From Styela clava (Eukaryota; Chordata; Ascidiacea; Stolidobranchia; Styelidae), in the NCBI RefSeq assembly GCF_964204865.1, contig NC_135262.1:2170001-2234000 (forward strand): a stretch of DNA of 64,000 nucleotides. The letters run 5' to 3'. This document shows positions 43,577-54,663 of this stretch, in pieces. Position 1 is the first letter of the stretch. Every line of letters begins with the position of its first letter. The translations under genes and the position numbers were made by a program. The notes under the pieces are model-generated. The model saw only the letters and a list, made by a program, of their open reading frames with translations. It was not told where the DNA came from and searched no databases.

Positions 43577-44017
43577 ATGCTTCATGGTAAATTAGTGAGT
43601 TACTTTGGGCCGACTCTCAAGAAGTGTCATATCATTTCTAAGCTTTTGAAAAATCTCAGACTTTATTTAACTTATGCTTCTGAGATATCAAAATGTTGCA
43701 TAAGCGAACTCTTTAGCAGTTTTGAATCTCCCATTAGTTTCAGTCAAGAATTTCTTCAATGCGACGTTACAAGTCTGACGCCAACAGGTACGAAACCAAA
43801 ACTCGGAAATCGAAAATACGAGTCAGCTTCAATACATCAGAAAACGCCGAAGGACTTAGCCAAAAATCTGATAAAATACATGAAACCAAGAAAAAGAACT
43901 TATTTGGTTCGTAGCGTGCAAATAGTAGCATTTCATGTGTTAGGTTTCCTCACGTTCTATAGCGTGATTGAATGTAATGCTACAACGAGTCTTATGACAA
44001 ATCGTTTTTTGTTTTAA
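43577..44017 (+). CDS. Uncharacterised 146-residue ORF (doubtful)
   Basis: This is the longest continuous frame in the right half of the window. It opens MLHGKLVSYFGPTLKKC, has a basic middle (KTPKDLAKNLIKYMKPRKR) and a possible membrane segment (VQIVAFHVLGFLTFYSVIE) near residues 112-130. No family is recognised and I see no clear promoter or polyadenylation signal. It may be a chance ORF in AT-rich DNA or a lineage-specific gene. Confidence 0.2.
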   Translation: MLHGKLVSYFGPTLKKCHIISKLLKNLRLYLTYASEISKCCISELFSSFESPISFSQEFLQCDVTSLTPTGTKPKLGNRKYESASIHQKTPKDLAKNLIKYMKPRKRTYLVRSVQIVAFHVLGFLTFYSVIECNATTSLMTNRFLF

Positions 44018-44044
44018 AAATAACAACTCAGATCGTTTTTGTGT

Positions 44045-44250
44045 ATAATTTGAGATTTTGCCAAATTAGCTCATATATGGCTGCAATTTTTCCCACGTTT
44101 TTTTTCAATTCTATAACTTATTTCTAAAATGTTTTAAAAAAGACAAAATTTGAATTTTATTTTTGCAAAGTTCGCTAAGTTTTTGTGCAATAAATTATTA
44201 TTTCACCATAATTTTGCAATTTGATTATTTTTTTAGTTTATGTAACATAA
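44045..44250 (+). repeat. ~200-bp local repeat, copy 1
   Basis: 'tttgagattttgccaaatta' and 'gaattttatttttgcaaagtt' recur at 44998-45195 in the same order and orientation. Confidence 0.75.
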
Positions 44251-44337
44251 AATAGACCGCAAGCTCGAATGTAGATTGGTGTGTAGCCGGGTCAATTCCG
44301 GACACGATGAAAAAAAACTTTAACCCTTTTTTAAAAA

Positions 44338-44609
44338 CAGTGATTCTCAAAAGTTTTCATGCCGCGCCCCACCTCAAAAATAACTAGCTAACAAAAAGCT
44401 ACAAATAACAGATAGTGAGGCGAAAGTATGTTTTATTAAAAAAACCGTGGAATGAACGTGAATATCCGAAATAAAGAAATGTAAATATCCAAAAGAAGAC
44501 GGGCAAGATAAAATCTAAAAATAATTTTTATTTTTAATTAGCTTCAGGCCCCCTCAAAAAATTGTCTACGCCTCCTTGTAGGGCGCGCTCCATCGTTTGA
44601 GAACCACTG
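44338..44609. mobile_element. hAT-type MITE, ~272 bp
   Basis: CAGTGATTCTCAAAAG and TTTGAGAACCACTG are inverted; 'gccgcgccccacct' and 'gggcgcgctcc' lie inside. Flanks TTTAAAAA and GTTTAAAA share seven bases with a one-base offset. Confidence 0.7.
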
Positions 44610-44997
44610 GTTTAAAATATTGATCAATGTGTCATTTGAAAATTTGGCAATATCCACAATTTTTTTGATTCTGTGAATAAATAGAATTTAGGAAAGCAGG
44701 CAATAAACGGGGTGGTGGGGCATTATCAGGATAGAGCCTTAAAGTCATAAAACTCAGCCTTGCTATCCTAACCTAAGTTCAAAGAAACTAGTTTAGCAAG
44801 CTAATCGTAACAAAATGATACAAAAAATTATTTTACGATTCGATTATTTCTTTCAATAGAGGAATAGGACTATTGAATTGCATAGTGCGAGTATTTCTAG
44901 TTTATGTGTTTGCACTTGTATATATTTGCAAATATTTGTGCTCATCCTATGAACGATTGCTTTTTCCTCTAAAAATAGCTCCAAATCTCTTTGTGTC

Positions 44998-45195
44998 TCA
45001 TTTGAGATTTTGCCAAATTAGCTCAAATTTGGCTCGACTTTTCCAATGTATTTGTTTGAAATTTATAACTTATTGTCTAAAAAGGACAAATTTGAATTTT
45101 ATTTTTGCAAAGTTTAGGCAAGTTTTTGGCAATTAATCATTATTTCATAATAGTTTTGCAATTTGATCATTTTTCAGTTAATGTAATATTTATTT
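44998..45195 (+). repeat. ~200-bp local repeat, copy 2
   Basis: Matches 44045-44250 (about 950 bp away) including 'gcaatttgatcattttt'. Confidence 0.75.
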
Positions 45196-45353
45196 AAACG
45201 CTAAAACAAAAGCCTGGATGCTCGATGTCGGTAAATATGTGACCAAATTGAGCCGGAACTTGATGTGATGGAATTGAATTAGCGCCACCTAATGTGGCAA
45301 ACGTGGCACCATCGCCGAGCGATCTGAACGGTGACTGAGGTAGTAGAGTAGTA

Positions 45354-45662
45354 CAGGGCTACTCAACTGGCGGACCACGGTCCGAATATTTTGGGTAATC
45401 GATTCGATCCACGTATAATTCTTTATTTTGGATCATTAGCCCCACTTTTGAAGTTTCCTTTTATAAAATCACTTTTATAGATTTAAAAGTATATATGAAA
45501 AGAACTGTAACGCCATAACAAACAATCTTGACAATCTTATCATTAGTCGGCCGAGGAATTGCGTGTTTAAAGATGCCGAAATATAATTTCTGGAAAGTCC
45601 GGACCCAAATATGTTTGAAGTTTTGTATGCGGTCCCTCGGTAAAAATAGTTGGGTAGCTCTG
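45354..45662. mobile_element. hAT-type MITE, 309 bp (CAGGGCTACTCAACT family), copy C
   Basis: Ends CAGGGCTACTCAACTGGCGG and 'agttgggtagctctg'; flanks GAGTAGTA (45346-45353) and GTGTAGTA (45663-45670) match at 7 of 8. Interior matches copies A and B. Confidence 0.9.
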
Positions 45663-45739
45663 GTGTAGTAGACGAAAGACAATTCCCATGACTTTTTTCA
45701 TTAAATCGTAATAAGTACACCTGAAAACTCGAGTCAGAT

Positions 45740-45840
45740 CCCTTTTTTCGGCTACCGATAGGTTTGAACGATCAGGTCAAAGTATATGTTTATGTTTACA
45801 GCCTACTGGATCCGGTGTGTGCACCAAAGTGTGTTTTTGA
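45740..45840 (+). repeat. ~100-bp local repeat, copy 1
   Basis: 'cgatcaggtcaaagtatatg' and 'catccggtgtgt'-like 'gatccggtgtgtgc' recur at 46640-46745. Confidence 0.65.
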
Positions 45841-45926
45841 ACTCTTTAAAGACATCGGCCTCCACCCCTCCCATGGACAACCCACGAAGGTGACGAAGCA
45901 ACTCTATTTAGCACGATTGCCTAGCG

Positions 45927-46044
45927 CAGTGGTTTTCAAAGGACAAAGTACAAATTAACAATCACAAAAAAATTTCAGGTAAATGCGTCGAAAGTTTTTC
46001 CCTGTTAATTTGGCACCACACCAACAAAAGTTTGGGAAACGCTG
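45927..46044. mobile_element. Small hAT-type MITE, 118 bp
   Basis: CAGTGGTTTTCAAAGG and 'agtttgggaaacgctg' are inverted. Flanks GCCTAGCG (45919-45926) and GTCTAGCG (46045-46052) match at 7 of 8. It appears to have landed at the head of a SINE-like repeat. Confidence 0.8.
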
Positions 46045-46175
46045 GTCTAGCGTTGTAGCGCAGGAACTAACCATGTTATTCTCTCATAATAAAGATATCA
46101 GATCGAATCCCCGATCACCACGCTCTGGGTGTAGTAAATTGGGTAAGCAATGCCGAACGAAAAATATCCCCGTTT
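46045..46175 (+). repeat. Second SINE-like family, best copy
   Basis: A tRNA-like head ('gttgtagcgcaggaact', box B GATCGAATCCCC at ~46110) is followed by 'gggtgtagtaaattgggtaa' and 'gcaatgccgaacg'. Relatives: 5440-5535, and minus strand 49860-49965 and 52325-52450. Confidence 0.6.
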
Positions 46176-46259
46176 TTGTTTTCCTGAAAAAAAAATCTCA
46201 ATTGGGCAAGGAGTGAACTTTGTTCTGGTTACCTTATGAAAAAATGATTTTTTTTATTC

Positions 46260-46345
46260 ATTGGTTGACCAATTGCTTTGAATTGTTAGTGGTTAACTAT
46301 TGTTTTTTTTTGCTAAGATGCTATTACTTTTATTTATTCCTAAAT
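46260..46345 (+). repeat. Repeat matching 31570-31650
   Basis: 'ttgaccaattgctttgaa' and 'gatgctattacttttattta' follow the order of 31570-31650. Confidence 0.55.
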
Positions 46346-46639
46346 TTTCCGTGTGATTTAATATTTCATCTTAAATGCGCCGTATAATTTTTATGGGAAC
46401 ACTCTTTTATGATATAGTGATGGCTGTCTTCCAAATTTTTATGACATCGTAACGGCTGCTAGTTTACTATGACAAATTACATAACAGCGCTACTACGTTT
46501 TGGTCTTCATTTCCACATATTTGAGCATCGCTCTTTTATTCATGTAGTATTTTCGTTGCCAAGATGGCAACCCAAATAGTAGACAAGAATCCATACTCGT
46601 GGCATTACTCACAAGCCGTATTATTGATATTTGAAAACA

Positions 46640-46745
46640 CGGTTCAGATCTCTTTGTTGGCTACTAACGAGTTCATACGATCAGATCAAAGTCTATGTTT
46701 TTGTTTTTAGCCAACAGCATCCGGTGTGTACATGAAAGTGTTATT
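46640..46745 (+). repeat. ~100-bp local repeat, copy 2
   Basis: 'cgatcagatcaaagtctatg' and 'gcatccggtgtgtac' match 45740-45840. Confidence 0.65.
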
Positions 46746-47520
46746 AAAATTGGAATCCTTGAAAACAAAGAAATTAGATTTTGTGGAGTTGTTATAGATA
46801 CTGATTTCTAACGCGCGTACTCCTAAACTCTGTATTTTTATGGATTTTTTTCATAGTATTTTCATGATATTGCGAAGCCTTTTGAAGATGCGTACGTTTA
46901 ACTTTTCCATCCATTGCCAACAAGAAAATTTGATTTGGAGCATTTTTTGGGGATTAGTCATTTTTAGTGAATATAACGCTGACGTTTTTAGATGCGTGCG
47001 TTTTAGTGTTTTCCTCATGATATGTGTTTCTGAACATTTGCGAGTACGAGTTTCGCTTGCGCCCATTGCAAACAAAGGAAATTTTCGCATTTTTTAGAGT
47101 TACTAATATTTATTATTAGCTCAAATAAATTAAACGCTGCATAATTTGCAGAGGTGTTTTGAATATTTTTATCAAAGTAGGATTTAAAAGAAATGCTGTT
47201 GCTGTTGCCATACTTGGTAAATAATACAATGATAAATTTTTATTTTAAACATACAATTCTGATTAGTTATTCTGAATTACCGCCGCATTTTTGGGAAGTG
47301 AGCGTTTTCAGTGTTTTTCCTAAAAAATATGTTTTCGCGAGTATTTTTTACATCCTATCAAACAAAGAAATTTGATTTTGTGCAATTTTCTGAGATTAGT
47401 CATTTGAAAGCATAAATATCCTATAGCATTTTGAGTAAAAGGATTTAACATATTTTATTAAAATAGGATTTTTCAAGAAAGAAAGCGTTGGTTGGTTTTT
47501 ATGGTGTTATCGCTGCGTTT
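46746..47520. repeat. Degenerate tandem repeats, period about 150-300 bp
   Basis: Variants of 'aacaaagaaatttgattttg' followed by 'gagattagtcattt' occur near 46755, 46918, 47070, 47360 and 47525, linked by 'gcgtgcgtttagtgttttcc'-like segments. Units are strongly diverged. Confidence 0.6.
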
Positions 47521-48000
47521 GGCAAACAAAGTAAATCTAATATGAAATTTTCAAGTGATTCAAGAGTCTTGCTGCAAACTAACATGAATATATTTCTGTA
47601 ACGTTTGTCTGACCAAAGTCAGACATAGGGTGTCCATAAAGTCCCTTCACAATCGGGCATCTTTTACCACTGAGTGAGGTGCGTGTGATCTTGCTAATTT
47701 TTTATGAAAACACAACCATAGTATTGTAAAGTATTAAAGTAAAGTATTAACAAAACATCTACAAAAGCTCATATTTCTGGGAAAAACTAAAAATGCAGAG
47801 TGTTGTTCATCGTTGTAGGAATGACTAACGCCAGGAAAATCCGCAAAATAAAATTTACTTGTTTTCCAAAAAAAACATTTCCCAAAACACACACGACTTC
47901 ATTCATAAATATGGTAGATTTCATTTTTAGAGAAAATTTCAAATTATTCGCAAATATTTACGATGTATCAAGCCTAGCGGTCGGGATGTTTGACTAACTG
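47521..48000. other. Non-coding stretch with a lone MITE end
   Basis: 47626-47650 has the TAGGGTGTCCATAAAGTC end seen at 26732, without its partner. 'tctgaccaaagtcagacat' at 47607-47625 is a short palindrome also seen, diverged, near 29040 and 50490. Confidence 0.5.
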
Positions 48001-48002
48001 TT

Positions 48003-48313
48003 TTGGCATGTGGGCAAAGCTTTGTACCAGGGGCCAACATGTTTGCCCAGCTGGACTGGCGGGCCATGTAAGTGTGACGTAAAAACTTACATTTTATGAA
48101 CAATATTTACAACGTTACAAAAGCAAACGTAGAAAACAATAAGCTTTGTACTAACACTAAATTTAATTGCAATCTAAGCAAATTCATTGCGCTATTTTTT
48201 AGCAGTCGAAACATCCAAATTTGTTTTTAGTTCGATTGTGGCAGCATCAAGCGGGCTAGATTGAATTACCCAACGGGTCGGATTTGGCCTGCGGGCTGTA
48301 GTTTGCATATGTC
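48003..48313. mobile_element. hAT-type non-autonomous element, ~311 bp
   Basis: TTGGCATGTGGGCAAAGC and 'agtttgcatatgtcaa' form degraded inverted ends. 'actggcgggccatgtaagtg' and 'ttggcctgcgggctgtagt' lie inside. A close relative is at 59430-59697. Confidence 0.65.
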
Positions 48314-49440
48314 AACTTCAGCCGCTAGTCCATCGCAGCGCCCGAAGGCTTCGTCCTTCTATTTCTACGAATAAATATGGAAATTTCTCAAGATGCTTTT
48401 ATTACTCATTGAGCTTCGTAAATATATATAAAAAAAAAATTCCAACTTAATCAGCAGTTATTATTGATGTATTTTTATGGCAACGTAATTCTTATCCGTT
48501 GTTGTTGTTAAAAATCGTTTTGATCGAAACTATTCCTCCAATCAATTTCAATTTTTCCAGTGTCCGGAAACTAAAGAATTCTCTAACGAGCTATTATTTA
48601 GTCGTCTTTGAGTCTTCCGGGGCCGAAATTCCCCGAATTACACTAGCCTTGAAGATCCATGGACACCTTATGAAAAATCGCTTTGAACGAAACGAGCCCG
48701 CCAAACCATTTCAAATTTCTAAACGTATAACTACAGAAACAATAACCGCAATTTAGCAAATAATTCATACGTCCATTTTGTGTCCAAAAATGCTGAATAA
48801 TGGCTGTCACATAATCTTAGGGAAACCAATGTAAGTTCAGTCTGGATTTTGTCCTTTGATAAATCTTTCTACTTTCTACTTTCTTTTCACTTAGAGGTCG
48901 AAGACGTCCGCACAGGAGAGTCGCTTTCTATGTATTAATTGTTTCACTTGGAAGTAGCAAATTTAAATTTGAATACGAAGAAACAAGATGGAATTTATGA
49001 TTAAAATTCGCTTTACACCGGTGGTTCAAGAACTTGTAATAAACATGTAATATAGTAAAAGACATGGAACTTGTTCCAGTGCTTGGAATCAAAATTGTAT
49101 GAACGATTTCTCTTTTGCATTTAAACAAAACTAAAATATGAATGAATATTACCATTTTTTTATTAGCATTTATATTTTTATCATATACGTGTGTAACCAT
49201 AGCTATTCCTGTATGCCAGCAATTAAGAGTTAACGCATTACATCGACACTTAATCGGTCGACATTAATAACTTGGTCTTCTTATTCAAATATATTGCTTT
49301 ATTTGTTTTATTGTGAATACAAATTGGAAATTATCCAATGATGACTTGTAAATGTAAGAAATCCCACTGGATTTATGTCAAGTAATATGAAATAGTTTGT
49401 TATTGTTATTTAATGATGCTTATAACTGGCGTAGCTTCTT
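48314..49440. other. Non-coding stretch, nothing recognised
   Basis: Short ORFs only (for example 48499-48756), without recognisable family features. Confidence 0.4.
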
Positions 49441-49444
49441 CCCG

Positions 49445-49565
49445 TTATGAATATGATTTACATATTTACCCCGGGAGAGGGGAAAGCCGATAACCATATG
49501 GTGAACCACGGCTTCTCGTCCAATCAAATATGTGATCGGTTAGCCAGTTATTTTTTTCAGGTGCG
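49445..49565 (-). repeat. SINE 3'-end fragment
   Basis: GATTTACATATTTACCCCGG, 'gggaaagccgataa' and 'gaaccacggcttctcgtcc' match the inverted end of the SINE at 9441. Confidence 0.75.
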
Positions 49566-49702
49566 TGATGTATTCTACAGTAATTAAATAAAAAGGATAT
49601 TGTTACGTCATAGCGTGGATATATATCATAAAAACATAAAATGTTTGAAAGTTTCGTTTCTCAAGCAAATGTCCATTGATTATATGCTTTTGATTAGTGC
49701 TA

Positions 49703-49827
49703 CAGTATCGAAGTTATTGTGAAATGCTATTTAAACGTTCAACGACTGACGCTTTTTAACAGTAGTACTATTGAAAAGCATCGGTCGTTAAACGTTTAAA
49801 TAGCATTTCGCCGTAACTTCAATACTA
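49703..49827. repeat. Compact palindrome, ~58-bp arms, 5-10 nt loop
   Basis: The left arm (49703-49762) and right arm (49768-49827) are inverted copies with about 10 differences, almost all transitions. The core 'gaaatgctatttaaacgtt' pairs perfectly with 'aacgtttaaatagcatttc'. It would fold into one long hairpin as RNA or extrude as a cruciform. No flanking duplication was found. Confidence 0.85.
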
Positions 49828-49859
49828 ATAAAATACGTGAGGAAATTTACGTAATACGT

Positions 49860-49965
49860 AAATGCAATACCTGAGGAGTTATTATTATTTAAAAGAACCG
49901 GAAGTTTTCCAGTTAGGCCCAATTTACTACATCCTGGGTGAAGTGGATCATTAGTCAAAGCGAGT
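49860..49965 (-). repeat. Second SINE-like family, 3' part
   Basis: 'ttaggcccaatttactacat' and 'cctgggtgaagtgg' are the inverse of the 'gggtgtagtaaattggg' block at 46130. Confidence 0.5.
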
Positions 49966-50170
49966 TTCAATCAGAATATTTTGTTTTTGACGACCGCGTA
50001 TAGTGAAATAAATACATCCATTTCTGAAATGAGAGAACCCGTTGTTAGTGGGCTAATTAACACAATTCTGTTAATTTTTGCGGCGAACTTAGCAACTCGT
50101 CGCGGCATTTGGGAACCGCTGGCGCATGCGATTAAAATGCTCAGTAAATAAATAGTAAACGTACAAATAT

Positions 50171-50390
50171 ACAGCGTGTCTATTAAATAATATATTAAAT
50201 TAGGTTGAAGAATTTTGATGTGCTTCGTGCAACTAATGGTGGCCATATAAAGGTGTAATAAATAAAGGGAAAAAAAAATTGAATAAACACTGATTCAATT
50301 AAAATGAAATAACCTGGTTAAGATATATTGAGAACTGACTTCTCAACAAAATTGGAAACTGTTAACATCATGAAATGAACACCCTGGTAC
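50171..50390. mobile_element. Diverged MITE related to 26732-26910
   Basis: 'cctggttaagatatattgag' and 'aactgacttctcaacaaaat' match 26841-26885, ending 'gaacaccctgg'. The left end is eroded ('cagcgtgtctattaa'). Confidence 0.6.
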
Positions 50391-50628
50391 TTTTAGACAT
50401 GTAATATGCTTCTTCAGGGCGATGAATTTTAATAAAAGAATGCAAAGATATATACACTTTCATGAATCTTATTCTGTAATGTCTTGTCTCGCTAAAGTCA
50501 GACATCACTGTAGACTTCTTGCCTGAGAAAGTATGACTTATTTTCGACCCACTCAATGCTTCCGTTTTGATTCAAACTGTTGCGTCATTGCAGTCAGTAT
50601 ATACAGACACTACTACAAACCCAGGGCG

Positions 50629-50703
50629 ATGACGGAGTGGAGTGACGTAATACCACGTGGTGGAGCAATATTCGCAGAAATATCGAGCCTCGTTTCAAAT
50701 AAG
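50629..50703 (+). CDS. Possible first coding exon, unknown gene (doubtful)
   Basis: ATG at 50629 opens a 25-codon frame reading MTEWSDVIPRGGAIFAEISS and LVSNK, ending exactly at a donor-like AAG|GTAATG. No downstream exon was identified and the peptide is not recognised. Confidence 0.2.
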
Positions 50704-50719
50704 GTAATGGCCCTCTAGC

Positions 50720-52320
50720 GGCATTCATCCATCTTTGACTACTGAAAATTTGAAAATTAGTTTATTAACTTAGATTATTTTTATTCATTTTGTTACCATA
50801 TCACCAATATATCAACAATGCGACGTTCCATATTACAACATCGTACACTTTGCGTCCAATTATAGGAACAAGTTGTGGCGAAATAATGATATATTTTCAG
50901 TTACGTCAAAGATATGAATATTCTGAGTGAAATATGCGGAACAAGACGGGGCTGAACAAATTTAATATGAAAAATGCCACAGTCTTCTAGCGACTATATC
51001 CATCCTCAAAAGCTGAAAAAAAAAATGATTGGTTTATTGGTAGCGGGTTGTTTATTAATTGTTTTAGAGAGGCGATTATTTCACAACAACAATTTATCAA
51101 ACGATTACATTTCGTGCAAAATTGTAAATACAAGTACGATTTAAATTTGTGGCGATAGATTGATATATTATCTTCTATGTCAAATTTGCATAAAAATAAA
51201 ATTATCAACTTTGGACAGAATTCAATAATAAATTTCCACACGCAAATAATATTTAAAATAGGAGAAAATACCAGATATCTTGGCAAACACTATAAATATC
51301 GCAAAAGAATGAATTACTATTTTTGATCGGTCAAAATACCATTTGTTAATTTGTGTAATACGTGACTGTTGGGAATAAGGTTTGCACGTTTGTTTGTATG
51401 CTGCACGCTGCTGTGTTTTTGCGGGCTTTCATATATGCCGCACAGAAAAACTAAATTAGCTTATACCACATCGAGAAATCAAATTTTTGTAATTTCAAAT
51501 CTCTATATCAACATCTAAAAATAGACAAAAGACATTACCTGAAATCAAACTAAAACAGATACATCTTTAAAACCCAGACCAAAAGATGACCCCTGATCTA
51601 TATCAACGGAAGATCAAAAAAGTTAATTTGTGAAAAGTGTGACATAAGCTTACTTTGTTATACAGAAGCGATATGTTAACAACATCACAGTGCATTACGC
51701 CATTTTACTTTTTAATCGTTCGTTCACCAGTCCATGTGGAATATGGGATCAGTTAGCCAGTTATTTGTTTCATAATATGCTTTAGCAATATTACGAAAAT
51801 AAGGCATAAAACATTTGTCAAATTGTAAATAAAACAGGTGAGTCTCAATTTTTTGTGTTATAATATTTATATTTTCTTTCCAAAATTTTAGTTGATTCAA
51901 ATTTTTTTCTAATGACCAATAAAAATGCGCCATATGGTCGGTAAAATACGATGATAGTCAAAATTTATATCAAATTTGATCATAAGTAAGGATCAACGTA
52001 TTTTTATGAATCTGAGACTGACAGACGAGGTCAGATATTTGTCACGATTTCATAACGTCGAAAGGAAAATTCTATTCCCAAAACGTTACATGCTCTCGGG
52101 CGACATCTGATGTCGCACGGCTGCCATATACCATTGCTGATTAACCCCGCATGGCATAAAAGGGAGACGCGTTAGGCCCTGTTAGATTGAAGATGGCGGT
52201 GTTAAAAATTGTCTCCACAGCGCAAAACATTTGTACATGCATTTCATTACATGACTTTCGCTCCATTCAAGGGTCTTTACAAGCAGTCAATGCTATCTTA
52301 CAATACAGTATGAGGTACTT
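50720..52320. other. Non-coding stretch with one SINE fragment
   Basis: 51715-51780 ('caccagtccatgtggaatat', 'gttagccagttatttgttt') matches the inner 3' part of the SINE at 9441, inverted. Otherwise no gene or repeat recognised. Confidence 0.5.
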
Positions 52321-52324
52321 TTAT

Positions 52325-52450
52325 TTAGAAGGACCGAATCTTTCCGGCTCGGAATTCTGAATTTATTACACTTTGGGTGAGGTGTGGGCATGGGATTTGA
52401 ACTCGAGATGAGTAATGTGCGACGCCAACAGTTAAGTCTAACGCTTATGA
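52325..52450 (-). repeat. Second SINE-like family, copy with box B
   Basis: On the minus strand: GAGTTCAAATCCC box-B-like, then 'cacctcacccaaagtgtaat' and 'aattccgagccggaaag'. It matches 5440-5535 and 46045-46175 in order. Confidence 0.5.
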
Positions 52451-52461
52451 CCGTGGGCCAG

Positions 52462-52556
52462 CGGTTCCCAAACTCTTTGCTTGTGCGCGCCAAATTGCCA
52501 GGGAAAAAATTACTTACACGCGGCGCACCTTTTGGGAACTGCCGCGCTAGGCGACC
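52462..52556. mobile_element. Small hAT-type MITE, ~95 bp
   Basis: CAGCGGTTCCCAAACTC and 'ttttgggaactgccg' are inverted ends; 'gtgcgcgccaaattgcc' and 'cgcggcgcacc' form the inside. It sits against the 52325-52450 SINE-like copy. Confidence 0.6.
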
Positions 52557-52559
52557 GCA

Positions 52560-53760
52560 CCGCCCAAGCATGACAACATAATACCGCTTTCGCAGTGAAA
52601 TGGCAAGAACACTCCGAAGCATCACTCTCACGTTAAATACAGCGATGTTTTCATCCTATATATTATATATCTCAGTTACATTGGAAAAGACTGAAAGACA
52701 GTTATGTCAGTTACTTAGAGGGGCGCAAGCCAAAATAATTAATAATAACGTGATCGTCTATAGAACTTCAAACTTACATCGTAAACAGAACTAAAATTAT
52801 TAAATTGAAGAAATTAAACATCAATGAGTAATACATATTTGCAATTTTTACACCCTATTTCTTTCTCACGCTGTTTCATTCATTTTTTTCGTTACTTAAA
52901 GTGACATCGGCTTCGAACTGAGCGAATAGTCACCGACGTCAGAGTAACGTCAAGCTCTTTATTTATATGGAAACGGAGAGGTAGTCGTATTTTCAATATA
53001 TATCCTAAACATGTATATTCATTCATATGCTATATTCTATTTATTCAATTTAACGCTAATAATAGTAACTCCACTCAAAGAATTTGCATATCGAGAACAC
53101 CGAAAATAGTACTCACGCAGTCATACGATGAATATAGAACTGCCATGAAAAAATTAATCCAAGTGTGACGTAGGTTTTTATAAGTTCAAGTTTTAGCTCT
53201 CGAGTTCTGTATACGCTCTCGTCGCAATAATTTTAACGTGGAATGTGTCTACTTTTGGAATGGGACAATTTGGGATAAGCTAATCATAATAACTCAAGTT
53301 AATAATCGCCTTGTTGACGTATTTCGACACTACTTTATTTATGTTCTATTTATTGTTTTTGTCAAGTGTCAAATTTACAGCGTTAATATAATTCATTTCT
53401 AGATTAGTAATTTAGATTCATTTCTAGCCTGTATTAACCCTACTAAGAGAGGTCTGCTATTTTAATTATGTTTAATTTCTCAAAAAATCGATGACTACCA
53501 ATGTGTTTCCCTGTTTTCATTTTTTTTTTAAATTTATTGTATGACTCTATAAATAATAGTCAATTTCTTCACGGACTCCATAACACCGAACGTTTGAGAA
53601 ACCCCTGCAAAACCATAGCAAAAGGGTAACGTATACCTCAGCTGACGACAGGCGTTTTATATTTGGCGTTTCAAAAGCTATAAATTTTATTTAAAGCGTG
53701 CCATGTAATGCAGATGAAGCTTTTCTGAAATGAGAGAACTGTTGTTAGTAAGTTCGAAAC
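52560..53760. other. Non-coding stretch, nothing recognised
   Basis: 'gtttgagaaacccctg' near 53595 is a possible lone hAT-type end. No gene recognised. Confidence 0.4.
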
Positions 53761-53764
53761 AAAA

Positions 53765-54005
53765 GAGGGTTTTGTATAAAGTCCGGTAAAAAACACCAAC
53801 GCCAACCGAAAAAAAAAATTACTAATTATCCAGTTAGAGTTGGGTTAGGTTAGGGATGCAGATTGCGATGAAATTTCAAATCTCCATATCATTCCTAACC
53901 CAAAGTGGATAATTGCTAATTCCTTATTTTAAAACGTGAAGGGGAGTGTTTTTTTCAAATCTTACATTTTTGCATTAGTGTCGGAGGCTTTGTATAAAAT
54001 ATCCC
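53765..54005. mobile_element. MITE-like repeat (aattactaattatccagtt family), copy 2
   Basis: 'ttttgtataaagtccggta' and 'ggctttgtataaaatatcc' are inverted ends; 'ttactaattatccagttaga' and 'gtggataattgctaatt' are an inner inverted pair. Relative at 34990-35215. Confidence 0.65.
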
Positions 54006-54570
54006 AAAAGAGAACCCTTTTTTGAAACTTTGAATCCCATTATTTGTCACATACACTCACATAACTGGATCAGTAACAGATTTAATTATTTTTTTAACCT
54101 CAATCTTAAAATAGCGACTGAGTGAAACAAGCAAAAATTTGTACATTTAGTTTCTATTTTTGTCAGTCCCAAGGGATGCGTGGTTACAATATGTACGTGA
54201 TCGCGAAATTTAACACAGAATATGAAAAACATTATTCCTATCGGAGAGCATTGATAGACAATCCAACCAGCACGGAAAGTCATATGTAGAGTTGATTCTC
54301 AGGTGTGCCGCGGATCTTTTTGGAATTTTTGAAAATATGCTATTCGTATTACACATAAGCCATGCATGCAAAAGTAAAGCTTGTGAGACTTGAGTATGCA
54401 CTATCCATTATGATTAGATAACTGATGATATTATTGCATTTGCCTTTTCAATGTAGTAAGGGTGATTGTTACGTTGTAATTGTCTTGGATTGTTATGTTC
54501 AGTGCTCGATCAACTATTAAACAAAATAAGCATGTGCTTTAAGAGGCACCAATGGGAAGGGGCACCACAG
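54006..54570. other. Non-coding stretch, nothing recognised
   Basis: No gene or repeat that I can place. Confidence 0.4.
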
Positions 54571-54663
54571 AAATTTCGGAGATCCCGAAGTATGTGTACC
54601 AAGATGGCGATATTATGTGTACCAGGTTATGGTTCAGGTTTACTTCGGGAGCTCCGAAATTTT
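54571..54663. mobile_element. Palindromic MITE (GGTACTCCCGAAGTATG family), 93-bp copy
   Basis: AAATTTCGGAG with 'tcccgaagtatgtgtaccaa' at the left pairs with 'tacttcgggagctccgaaat' at the right. Internally deleted relative to 12257-12500, keeping both ends. Confidence 0.8.
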
